A stretch of 13,059 nucleotides of DNA from JARRRL01 sp037380725. Lineage in GTDB: Bacteria; Pseudomonadota; Gammaproteobacteria; Pseudomonadales; JANQJO01. The notes under the pieces were generated by a model. The model had not been told where the DNA came from. It made no database searches and was given only the letters and a program-made list of their open reading frames with translations. The position numbers and the translations under genes are program-made. The stretch covers positions 1 to 13,059 of the forward strand of contig JARRRL010000069.1 in NCBI GenBank assembly GCA_037380725.1, given 5' to 3'. Positions 7,485 through 13,059 of the stretch are shown here, piece after piece (within the stretch, counting starts at the first letter, position 1; each line of letters opens with the position of its first letter).

Positions 7485-7563
7485 TCGGTTACTTCAGTGA
7501 TTGCGGTGTATGATTGGGTATGATTATCTTTTATTTGGTTCTGTCGCGCGTAGTTAATCTGAC

Positions 7564-7680
7564 ACTTTAGTAATGCTGAGCTAAAGTTCAGTATAGAATC
7601 ATCACAATAAATCGCACAACAGGAGCGTCATGAAGATTAGTGTGCCAGAGAAAATCATAAATACAAAGTATTCCATATAA
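7564..7680 (+). other. Inverted repeat and orphan translation start (gene remnant)
   Basis: ACTTTAG (7564-7570) and CTAAAGT (7581-7587) form a perfect 7-base inverted repeat. A little further on, AGGAG (7621-7625) precedes ATG 7630 and a 16-codon frame (MKISVPEKIINTKYSI) ending at 7680. The well-placed ribosome binding site with an immediately closed frame looks like the 5' end of a gene whose body has been lost. It could also be a leader peptide; no sequence supports a choice. Confidence 0.25.
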
Positions 7681-7702
7681 ATGCGCACAATGGAAGGCTC
7701 CC

Positions 7703-7820
7703 TGACCTTCCTCCCAAAGTGTACTTCGTTCAATCAGCATTTCTGAATTCATTTTCAAAGTCTACTGGCGATTTAAACTCAGTGTGTGTATGGAATCTAT
7801 CCGCACTAAACAGAACACTT
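7703..7820 (-). mobile_element. IS3-family transposase C-terminal remnant with probable IS end
   Basis: The minus-strand frame ending in TGA at 7730-7732 encodes DRFHTHTEFKSPVDFENEF plus RNAD. The H-T-x-T-E-F-K-S-P-x-D-F-E-N pattern is the usual C-terminal tail of IS3-family integrase-type transposases (OrfB). The frame is closed by a stop just upstream, at about 7820, so only the tail survives. Beyond the stop, TGACCTTCCTCCCAAAGTGT (from 7703) starts with TG as IS3-family inverted repeats do and may be the element's end. The partner end was not found. Confidence 0.55.
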
Positions 7821-7899
7821 TAATGGTGTAAACTAACCGTCAAAAAGGTCTTATCTAGTACCTGGAAGAAAACTCCATTTTCCGAAAAACAGAGTCTAA

Positions 7900-8139
7900 A
7901 TTTTAACCCAACCGAGCCTAAAAACGAGCAAAAGGGACACCCATGATTTAGAATGCCCAAGGAACGGTATCCCTTTCAGGCTTGAAGAATACTTACAACT
8001 CATCGATTGGACAGGAAAAATTCTACGGGATGACAAAAACGGTTTCCTGGTCGATCGTTTTTTATACTATCTGTCAAAAAATATCTTTTCTGATACCCTA
8101 AATTATGCCTGTCCCGTTTATGTTTCGATCAATAAATAA
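7900..8139 (+). pseudogene. REP-associated (Y1-type) transposase, C-terminal remnant
   Basis: An in-frame stretch ending in TAA at 8137-8139 contains GIPFRLEEYLQLIDWTGKIL followed by RDDKNGFL. This closely matches, from memory, the conserved (L/I)PFxLxDYLxLVDWTGRxxRDDKRG block near the C-terminus of REP-associated tyrosine (Y1) transposases of gammaproteobacteria. The N-terminal catalytic domain with the HUH pair and tyrosine is absent, there is no start codon, and the sequence after RDDKNGFL departs from the family. It is a dead fragment. Confidence 0.65.
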
Positions 8140-8195
8140 CCAAACAACTGTGTTTTTTGCTTATGTGCTGTATGTCATATTCATCATGCTAATAC

Positions 8196-8498
8196 TTATC
8201 CTCGAAATTCCACGCCAAATTTTGCAAGAAACTTAACAACTTTCCAATAGAGATCAGAAATGCTACCTGCTTTTATACAATGTTCCAACGGCATATTTAT
8301 TGAGAATGGGTGTGGTGGGATAAATTTCATATCAAGCGAAACCGGCATCCTCCCTCCATCCTTTACCTTGAGTATACATTCATACTCCACCCAATCATTA
8401 GCTCGCGGAACGACCCCGTGAATATTTTCTTTTGATTCGAATATTACCTTGTATTTTGTCATATAAAGTGAATCATAGTAATTTGAGTTTTTGAACAT
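8196..8498 (-). CDS. Hypothetical protein, 100 residues
   Basis: I do not recognise this protein. It is a small, probably soluble protein with alternating beta-type stretches (KYKVIFES, WVEYECILKV, GRMPVSLDMKFIPP) and a C-terminal helix (SDLYWKVVKFLAKFGVEF). It has no signal peptide or membrane segment. ATG 8498 lies seven bases after the stop of the truncated DUF1348 frame with no clear Shine-Dalgarno, so translation may be coupled. The internal ATG at 8462 is an alternative start, giving 88 residues. Low-GC composition and position suggest that it belongs to the cassette-like segment. Confidence 0.55.
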   Translation of the reverse strand: MFKNSNYYDSLYMTKYKVIFESKENIHGVVPRANDWVEYECILKVKDGGRMPVSLDMKFIPPHPFSINMPLEHCIKAGSISDLYWKVVKFLAKFGVEFRG

Positions 8499-8504
8499 AA
8501 CAGT

Positions 8505-8768
8505 TTATTCATCATCAGATTTGCCCTTATCCTGGATCAAGCTAAATTCTAATTCCTTGTTCCATTTGCGAGTAAGAAACTGAACAATAGCGTCTCTTCC
8601 AATGATGAACTCTGATCGATTACGCCAAATACTATTCGGCGTATATGCCAATGAAACCTTTTCGGGATTACGCGAGTTCCATGCATCTTCTGCCATACGC
8701 ACTTTCTTTGTAACCGCTTCTAAAGAAAAAGGTGGAAAAGGAGGTCTTGTTTCTTCAGAGAAAATCAT
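8505..8768 (-). CDS. DUF1348 (NTF2/SnoaL-like) protein, truncated to the N-terminal half
   Basis: The first 78 or so residues (RPPFPPFSLEAVTKKVRMAE, AWNSRNPEKVSLAYTPNS, WRNRSEFIIGRDAIVQFLTR) match the DUF1348 family of the NTF2/SnoaL-like fold almost word for word. Full proteins run to about 140-155 residues; here FSLIQ is followed by DKGKSDDE and a stop. The missing half normally carries the FAYEWHD and GNENWEF strands that complete the cone fold, so the product is unlikely to fold normally. ATG 8768 has an excellent AAAGGAG seven bases upstream. It begins 26 bases after the proposed attC boundary, as cassette genes do. Function of the family is poorly known. Confidence 0.75.
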   Translation of the reverse strand: MIFSEETRPPFPPFSLEAVTKKVRMAEDAWNSRNPEKVSLAYTPNSIWRNRSEFIIGRDAIVQFLTRKWNKELEFSLIQDKGKSDDE

Positions 8769-8793
8769 TTTAAGTCTCCTTTTTGTTTATTCA

Positions 8794-8928
8794 TGATAAC
8801 GAAGACTTGGCAAATTCGTCGTCTAGCAGGTGAAGACTTTATTACACTTTTACACTGATTTTGCGCTTCGGGTTCGTTCAGAAATGGAATATGTCGCGGC
8901 AAGCACGACATATCCTTATCTGTTATGG
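8794..8928 (-). other. Probable long (VCR-like) attC site after the DJ-1 gene
   Basis: The minus strand starts with CCATAAC (8928-8922), which contains the TAA stop of the DJ-1 gene, and ends with GTTATCA (8800-8794). ATAAC and GTTAT pair. Between them the arms show imperfect dyad symmetry (AGA...GG...GTCGT against its complement from the far arm). There is also an inner hairpin of ATATGTCG/CGACATAT extended by GG/CC with one extra unpaired T. About 135 bases would be within the long attC range, like Vibrio repeats. CCATAAC is the exact complement of the GTTATGG that begins this cassette at 9633, strong support for a cassette end. Confidence 0.5.
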
Positions 8929-9594
8929 ATTGAATGCACGACTAAGTCTGTTGAACTGAATGGATTCAGATATTTCTCGTGAGAATTTTTCAGAACTGAG
9001 CTTTGCTAGCAATTCAAATGCGGCTTGGTAACTAACAGGGCCTCCATTGGAAGTAATAACTTTGTTTCCAATTACTACATTTTGATCGTATTGCACATCT
9101 ATTTTAGGATATGCCTTTGCAAGGCTTTTTTCGCCGCCAGCCCATGTTGTTGCCTTTTTCCCGTCTAGGATGCCAGCCTCACCCAAAAGGAATGCACCAG
9201 CACAATTGCTTGCCATCCATGATGCTGAATTACCTTGCTTTTTGATAAAATTTATCAGGTTCTTATCGCCTATAAAGTCGTCCATTTCGTAGGCGCTTGG
9301 AACAAGTAGAACATCCAGTTTTAAGTCATCGAAAATAGTTTTATCGGCCATCACTTTAAGCCCTTCTTCAGAGATAACCGTCTTATTTTTTGTTGCAGAA
9401 ATAACGACAAGCTCATAGGATGAAAACCACGATTTTTTTGTTGCTGCCCCAAATACCTCTATTGGTGCTGTCACATCACTAGTCAGGAAACCATCGAAAA
9501 CTAAAATCCCAATTTTGGACGAAGCTGCACTAGCAAGACTTGCTACCATTGATAGAACAAATAAACAAGCTAACTTTGCAAATAATTTCATTAA
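8923..9594 (-). CDS. DJ-1/PfpI family protein with signal peptide (periplasmic)
   Basis: Class-I glutamine-amidotransferase-like fold of the DJ-1/PfpI type, 223 residues. Residues 1-22 form a signal peptide (MKLFAKLACLFVLSMVASLA then SA), so export to the periplasm is expected. KIGILVFDGFLTSDVTAPIE is the first strand and the conserved acidic region. The nucleophile elbow is ASNCAGAFLLGEAG with Cys130, followed by GILDGKKATTWAGG. ATG 9594 is preferred because GGGGA lies just upstream and it starts the signal peptide; the frame is open to 9642. Members include isonitrile hydratase-like and AraC-linked proteins, so the substrate is open. The gene sits between two attC sites and its stop codon is part of the downstream one, so it is a cassette gene. 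Confidence 0.8.
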   Translation of the reverse strand, partial: LMKLFAKLACLFVLSMVASLASAASSKIGILVFDGFLTSDVTAPIEVFGAATKKSWFSSYELVVISATKNKTVISEEGLKVMADKTIFDDLKLDVLLVPSAYEMDDFIGDKNLINFIKKQGNSASWMASNCAGAFLLGEAGILDGKKATTWAGGEKSLAKAYPKIDVQYDQNVVIGNKVITSNGGPVSYQAAFELLAKLSSEKFSREISESIQFNRLSRAFNP

Positions 9595-9626
9595 ACTTCC
9601 CCAATTGAAATTGAAATTTTTTTGAG

Positions 9627-9687
9627 CCATAACGCTTCGCATCAGTGGTGCAGATTAGCTGCGTTCGACTGCATGCGTTTGTTGGAC
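9627..9687 (-). other. attC recombination site (61 bases)
   Basis: On the minus strand: R'' GTCCAAC (9687-9681) fits RYYYAAC, followed by a spacer, then CGCATGCAGT pairing with ACTGATGCG and leaving one extrahelical G, as attC sites require. An inner stem GCAG/CTGC encloses the loop CTAAT. A spacer and GCGTTATGG follow, whose GTT pairs with the AAC of R''. Length, spacers, bulge and variable loop are all those of integron attC sites. R' departs from GTTRRRY only in the bases that come from the next cassette. Confidence 0.8.
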
Positions 9688-9789
9688 GAAGCCGCTAAGG
9701 CGAAGAAAACCGATATTCTCATCGTTGAGGAGGTTCAGCAAGTGCTTCTGCGAACCCGGGTACTCAACTACCAAGTGGTTTTTCATCAT
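9655..9789 (-). CDS. Possible small cassette ORF, 44 residues
   Basis: ATG 9789 has GAGG six bases upstream. The frame encodes a 44-residue peptide beginning MMKNHLVVEYPGSQKHLL, with a TAA at 9657-9655 inside the attC loop. Cassette genes often end within or next to their attC. The peptide is not recognised, and codon bias cannot be judged at this length. An opposing plus-strand frame (DEAAKAKKTDILIVEEV) overlaps it, so either or neither may be real. Confidence 0.25.
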   Translation of the reverse strand: MMKNHLVVEYPGSQKHLLNLLNDENIGFLRLSGFVQQTHAVERS

Positions 9790-9879
9790 CTGTAGCCTCG
9801 GTTTACGTTTGAGCGAGCGTTTTGGGACGCGGGGAAATATGCAACATTATTTTGCATGTGAATTTATGTTACAAACCAT

Positions 9880-9912
9880 CAAAATAAGACTCCACGTTTA
9901 CAAACGTCGGAG
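9880..9912 (-). terminator. Rho-independent terminator of the ribosomal-protection gene
   Basis: On the minus strand, CTCC and ACGTT pair with AACGT and GGAG around the loop TGTA, with one bulged base, to make a nine-pair stem (9912-9890). The T-rich run TCTTATTTT follows (9889-9881). It lies about 40 bases past the stop codon at 9951. Confidence 0.55.
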
Positions 9913-9950
9913 CAACCATTCGATATAGAATCCAAGGGTTTAAAATTGTT

Positions 9951-11888
9951 CTAGTTAATAAGTCGCAAATATTCTTTTCGATTAAGCGGATTGTTATCCG
10001 TTCTTTTTCTTATTGGGTATTCACCGATCACGGCCTCGTAATGACTGAAACTGGTGTCCATAAAGCCTTCACCATGCGTCAGGTTAGGCAACATCAGTTG
10101 CACCTCTGCGATTTTTGAGGCTGGAATGGTGCCTTCGAGCATACAGGTCGAACCACGAATTTGCGGTTCTTTGGCAACCGCTCGAAGCATGGTTATTTTT
10201 GTAATGACATTGCCAACCGTATTTTCAGGACATTCGATATAGAAGTTTTGGATAGGTTCATAGACCTTTGTACCAGCCTGCCTGAGCGCTTCCATAAGCA
10301 CCAGTGGCGCTAGTTTTCTGTGATCAGCTGCGGTACTGATAGCCCAGTCGCGATAACGTATGACTTGGGTCATGGTGACGCGACAATTATGTACGGCCCA
10401 ACCGTAAAGACCTTGTTTTAAAGTGGTATCGACGGCTTCTCTAACCGCATTAATGAAAGCATCAGGTACTAGACCTCGACCAAAGATCTGTCCAAAGGCG
10501 TTGCCGTCGCCAATTGAAGCCGGTTCGACTTTTAAGCCGATCGTTGCAATAAAAGGTGTTGGCGCGACTTCCAGTGCTTCGCCTTCGCCACATGGGCGCT
10601 CAATATGAATAATGTTTGATTCGCTGAATTCGACGTCCAGATTATATTGCGAGGCCAGCGTTTCTTCGATCACTTCTCTTTGCACTTCTCCGTACAAGGA
10701 AACGTGTAGGGCTCCACCTCGTTCATCAATCCGCAAGCCTATCAGCGGATCCTGCTCGGCAAGCTGCGACATAGCGGTATATAACTGTCCACGCTTTTGT
10801 GGGTCTTTGGCTCGAATCACAGATTCCAGCATGGGTGGTGAGAAATGCGACTGTTTGGGCGCAGTGGATATTTCGCCAATGCGATCGCCAATCTTGGCAT
10901 TTGCCAGCCCGGACAAAATGGCAATTCTGCCTGCTTCGGCGCTTTTAGATAAACAGGAGGTGCCTTTATCAAACAGTTCAATACCGGTGATACGCTGATC
11001 CTTATCACCAACGCGCAAGCGATCACGATTCCTGATAATACCTGATTCGATCTTGGCATAGCAGCGTTTCTCGTTCGCGTTGCCTCGCTCGATCTTGAAC
11101 ACAAAGCCGCTTACCGGGCTTTGCGTGTCAGGCTTTGGCAGCGGCAGGTATTCAACAATAGCATCCATCAGGGCATCGAAGCCCGTGCCAGTAATAGCTG
11201 AGCCAAATAAGACCGGGTTGAACTTGCCCTGTTGTGTCTGGGTAGCGAGTGAACGGCTAATTAGCGCATCATCTATAGTCTCTCCGGCATTGAGGTAGTG
11301 CTCCAGCAAGTTGTCATCATGGTCGGCCAGATGTTCGAGCAGTTCCGTGCGTACCTCACTGGGAAATGCCCCGGCAAAACTCTGCCATGAGGCCTCGGGT
11401 AGGCCGATATGGTGGCACTTGCCTAATGGGACAATATTGGCGGATAAGCGCCCGGCAATCTCTTCGAGCAAGCTTTCGTAGCGAGCACCCATGCGATCGA
11501 TCTTGTTGACAAAAAAGATGCAGGGAATACGCAGGCGTTTTAGCGTTCGAAAGAGCACGCGTGTTTGGGCTTGCACACCTTCAATGGCAGAGATCACCAG
11601 AATAGCACCGTCCAGTACTTCCAGTACGCGCTCGACTTCGGCAATGAAGTCGGGATGTCCTGGTGTATCGACCAGATTGATTCGGGTATCGTCGATGGTG
11701 AATGCCGTGACGGCGGATTGTATGGTGATCCCCCTGCTTTGCTCTAGAGCCAGCGAATCGGTTTGTGTATTTCCTGCATCAACACTGCCCATCTGACTGA
11801 TAACACCGCCTTTGAAAAGCAGTTGTTCCGTGGTACTGGTCTTACCTGCGTCGATATGTGCCAAAATTCCAATACATAGGTTTTTCAT
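9951..11888 (-). CDS. Tet(M)/OtrA-type ribosomal-protection GTPase (EF-G-like)
   Basis: Translational GTPase of 645 residues, the length of tetracycline ribosomal-protection proteins (about 640) and shorter than EF-G (about 700). G1 AHIDAGKT (10-17), RGITI, DTPGH and NKID are intact. SVDAGNTQTDSLALEQSRGI and DGAILVISAIEGVQAQTRVL follow the Tet(M) pattern. Such proteins bind the A site, displace the drug and leave after GTP hydrolysis. The domain IV loop reads DWAISTAADHR where Tet(M)/Tet(O) have SPVSTPADFR; that and the DNNPLNRKEYL end recall actinobacterial OtrA. ATG 11888 is preferred, with AGGG upstream; GTG 11894 would add two residues. The base composition is richer in G+C than the neighbouring cassettes. 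Whether it gives resistance cannot be read from sequence. Confidence 0.85.
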   Translation of the reverse strand: MKNLCIGILAHIDAGKTSTTEQLLFKGGVISQMGSVDAGNTQTDSLALEQSRGITIQSAVTAFTIDDTRINLVDTPGHPDFIAEVERVLEVLDGAILVISAIEGVQAQTRVLFRTLKRLRIPCIFFVNKIDRMGARYESLLEEIAGRLSANIVPLGKCHHIGLPEASWQSFAGAFPSEVRTELLEHLADHDDNLLEHYLNAGETIDDALISRSLATQTQQGKFNPVLFGSAITGTGFDALMDAIVEYLPLPKPDTQSPVSGFVFKIERGNANEKRCYAKIESGIIRNRDRLRVGDKDQRITGIELFDKGTSCLSKSAEAGRIAILSGLANAKIGDRIGEISTAPKQSHFSPPMLESVIRAKDPQKRGQLYTAMSQLAEQDPLIGLRIDERGGALHVSLYGEVQREVIEETLASQYNLDVEFSESNIIHIERPCGEGEALEVAPTPFIATIGLKVEPASIGDGNAFGQIFGRGLVPDAFINAVREAVDTTLKQGLYGWAVHNCRVTMTQVIRYRDWAISTAADHRKLAPLVLMEALRQAGTKVYEPIQNFYIECPENTVGNVITKITMLRAVAKEPQIRGSTCMLEGTIPASKIAEVQLMLPNLTHGEGFMDTSFSHYEAVIGEYPIRKRTDNNPLNRKEYLRLIN

Positions 11889-11965
11889 GTGCACCCTGAA
11901 TCATGCTTTTCCCGTTTGCGCGACGCCGCACGCAACAAGGTCAGCGATTTAATCGGTGTTTTCGG

Positions 11966-11999
11966 AGCTCAATACTGAGCTTATGTGTTCTCCTGTCAA
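11966..11999 (-). promoter_or_regulatory. Predicted promoter with overlapping palindrome upstream of the ribosomal-protection gene
   Basis: A perfect -35 box TTGACA (11999-11994) is followed after 17 bases by a weak -10 AGTATT (11976-11971). The -10 lies inside the perfect 6-base inverted repeat AGCTCA/TGAGCT (11966-11981, loop of four). The palindrome could be an operator or an RNA hairpin at the start of the roughly 80-base leader. No uridine run follows, so it is not an ordinary terminator. Confidence 0.4.
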
Positions 12000-12115
12000 C
12001 TCTATTCATCAGCTTATCTTGGCGCACTGGCTTTCCCTTTTATCTTAAAGAAAAGATCAGAAACCAATTAACGTTTGAAAGTAAAGCCAAATGGTAAAGC
12101 TGCGAGAGTTCGAAG

Positions 12116-12796
12116 CTATGCTAACACGCCGTTTTGCATGGTTGGATTGGCAGAGATTGCTGAAAAATTAATTTCATTTCTAAGTTGCTGCAAAAACTGC
12201 TCCAGATATAAAGTTCTTTCTTTGGCTACTATTTTACCTGTTTGAGTCTGCATGTGATCCGCTATGGTTAATAGCTTAGCGTAAAAATGATCTAGAGAAT
12301 ATTGTTTGTCATTGATGGCTCTTTTCTCGCAAAATGGATCATCACTATCATACATAATCCTATTTATTGATCCTGATACGGAGAAGGTTCTAGCGATTCC
12401 TATAGCTCCTAAAGCATCGATTCTATCTGCATCTTGCAAGATTTTAGCTTCCAATGTGATGGGTTTTATCCTTCGGCTAAAGCTATGCGCTTCGATGCAA
12501 TGGTATACATTTTTTATTACATCATCTTGCAGTGAATAACGCTTTAAGATAGTTTCTGCATTTTTTGCCGATAGGGTCGAGCTTATCTTAGAGTTTGGAT
12601 CATCTTTTTTAATTGGAACGCAATCATGCAGTAATGCCGATACTAATATTGTGCTTTTATTGCCGCCTTCTTTTGATTGAATGTAAAGGGCGTTTGATAC
12701 CACTCTTTTTACATGGTCGAAATGGTGAGATGGGTCTGGGTAATCAATTTTACTAGAAAGGTTGTATATTTCATCAATAATGTAATTAGCTATCAA
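12116..12796 (-). CDS. HD-domain phosphohydrolase, YedJ-like
   Basis: Metal-dependent HD phosphohydrolase of 226 residues. The metal residues show as HHFDHVKRV near the N-terminus, the ALLHDCV dyad, EAHSFSRRIKP and ILQDADRIDALGAIGIARTF. YSLDHFYAKLL and the MQTQTGK segment are close to E. coli YedJ as remembered. The physiological substrate of this group is not established; nucleotides are likely. The start is TTG 12796, supported by AGGAG about eight bases upstream and by the N-terminal helix; no in-frame ATG is suitably placed. The upstream partial ORF ends 27 bases before it on the same strand, so the two may be co-transcribed. Full length. Confidence 0.82.
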   Translation of the reverse strand: MIANYIIDEIYNLSSKIDYPDPSHHFDHVKRVVSNALYIQSKEGGNKSTILVSALLHDCVPIKKDDPNSKISSTLSAKNAETILKRYSLQDDVIKNVYHCIEAHSFSRRIKPITLEAKILQDADRIDALGAIGIARTFSVSGSINRIMYDSDDPFCEKRAINDKQYSLDHFYAKLLTIADHMQTQTGKIVAKERTLYLEQFLQQLRNEINFSAISANPTMQNGVLA

Positions 12797-12823
12797 AGCG
12801 TCATCTCCTGCTGATGAGTTTGC

Positions 12824-13059
12824 TTATTGAGTATTGAGTTGAGTCCATGCTAGATGAATGCTGCTTGGATTCATTTTTAAACCCCTCAAATAAGATCCCT
12901 GCCCAAATATTTCTGCTAACGATAAAGCAACACTCTGCTGATTTTCGGTGTTGATTTCGCTTAAGCCATTGTTGAACGAACCGCTTCGCGGAAGAAGTGT
13001 TGCTAGCATCATATTAATATCAATTCGCTCAATCAGAATTTTGAGCCTCTGGTAAGGAG
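12824..13059 (-). CDS. Unrecognised ORF, partial at the right window edge
   Basis: A minus-strand frame is open from the window edge to a TAA at 12826-12824 (78 codons). It includes RLKILIERIDINMMLATLLP and GQGSYLRGLKMNPSSIHLAW. No start with a ribosome binding site is obvious inside; an ATG at 13012 is possible. I recognise no family. It could be the end of a larger gene or a chance frame. Confidence 0.3.
   Translation of the reverse strand, partial: PYQRLKILIERIDINMMLATLLPRSGSFNNGLSEINTENQQSVALSLAEIFGQGSYLRGLKMNPSSIHLAWTQLNTQ

Noticed and set aside
7691..7710. GGAAGG/CCTTCC hairpin as a terminator
   Set aside because: Only six pairs, no T-run, and it overlaps the probable IS end.
8868..8880. 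10-base GGTTCGTTCA shared with the right-edge region near 12975
   Set aside because: Short, in opposite orientation relative to the window, with no extended similarity; likely chance.
9665..9786. Plus-strand frame with MRLLDEAAKAKKTDILIVEEV, reminiscent of a serine recombinase catalytic domain
   Set aside because: Its first codons are the attC arms, it has no following SRLSR-type motif and it stops after 40 residues; the likeness is probably chance.
10612..10998. 128-codon plus-strand ORF within the ribosomal-protection gene
   Set aside because: It is the antisense shadow of a clearly coding GTPase.
11903..12097. 64-codon plus-strand ORF with a hydrophobic stretch
   Set aside because: It opposes the promoter and leader of the ribosomal-protection gene, lacks a ribosome binding site and resembles nothing known.
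12101..12125. Imperfect palindrome AGCTGCGA/TCGAAGCT at the end of the HD gene as an attC or terminator
   Set aside because: No TAAC/GTT boxes in suitable positions and no T-run on either side.

Overview
The window looks like an accessory, partly decayed stretch of a gammaproteobacterial chromosome. This rests on protein similarities recalled from memory (IdnD/IdnO/GntK, GarR, Hyi, YedJ and a two-domain CDP-alcohol phosphatidyltransferase) and on integron-type attC sites. No species can be named. There are no rRNA or tRNA genes and no CRISPR array.

Left edge (1-709): the 5' part of a small P-loop kinase-like gene (minus strand) runs off the window. It is preceded by a short attC-like site. 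Between it and the next gene is a transposase remnant that resembles the IS66 type.

Sugar-acid island (710-5780): idnD-like dehydrogenase (minus), divergent from idnO-like gluconate 5-dehydrogenase, gluconokinase and a GarR-type reductase (plus). Next come a hydroxypyruvate-isomerase-like gene and a lactonase (minus). Together they suggest lactone hydrolysis, interconversion of idonate, 5-ketogluconate and gluconate, phosphorylation to 6-phosphogluconate, and tartronate-semialdehyde/hydroxypyruvate handling. No transporter or regulator is present. Three genes have lost their 3' ends: idnD near the transposase remnant, and garR and hyi fused tail to tail at one deletion junction near 3920.

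Middle (5781-8195): a membrane protein with two CDP-alcohol phosphatidyltransferase domains, then about 700 bases with no intact gene. That stretch holds the tail of an IS3-type transposase and the tail of a REP-associated (Y1) transposase.

Cassette-like segment (8196-9790, minus strand): a small unknown gene, a DUF1348 gene cut to about half length, a probable long attC, an exported DJ-1/PfpI protein, a textbook 61-base attC, and a possible 44-codon ORF ending inside it. The 7-base start of the DJ-1 cassette is the exact complement of the 7 bases at its stop codon, as expected of a mobile cassette. No integrase is visible, so this would be an integrase-less attC cluster or the distal part of an integron.

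Right part (9880-13059): a terminator and a Tet(M)/OtrA-type ribosomal-protection GTPase whose promoter overlaps a palindrome, a YedJ-like HD phosphohydrolase with a TTG start, and an unrecognised partial ORF reaching the right edge.
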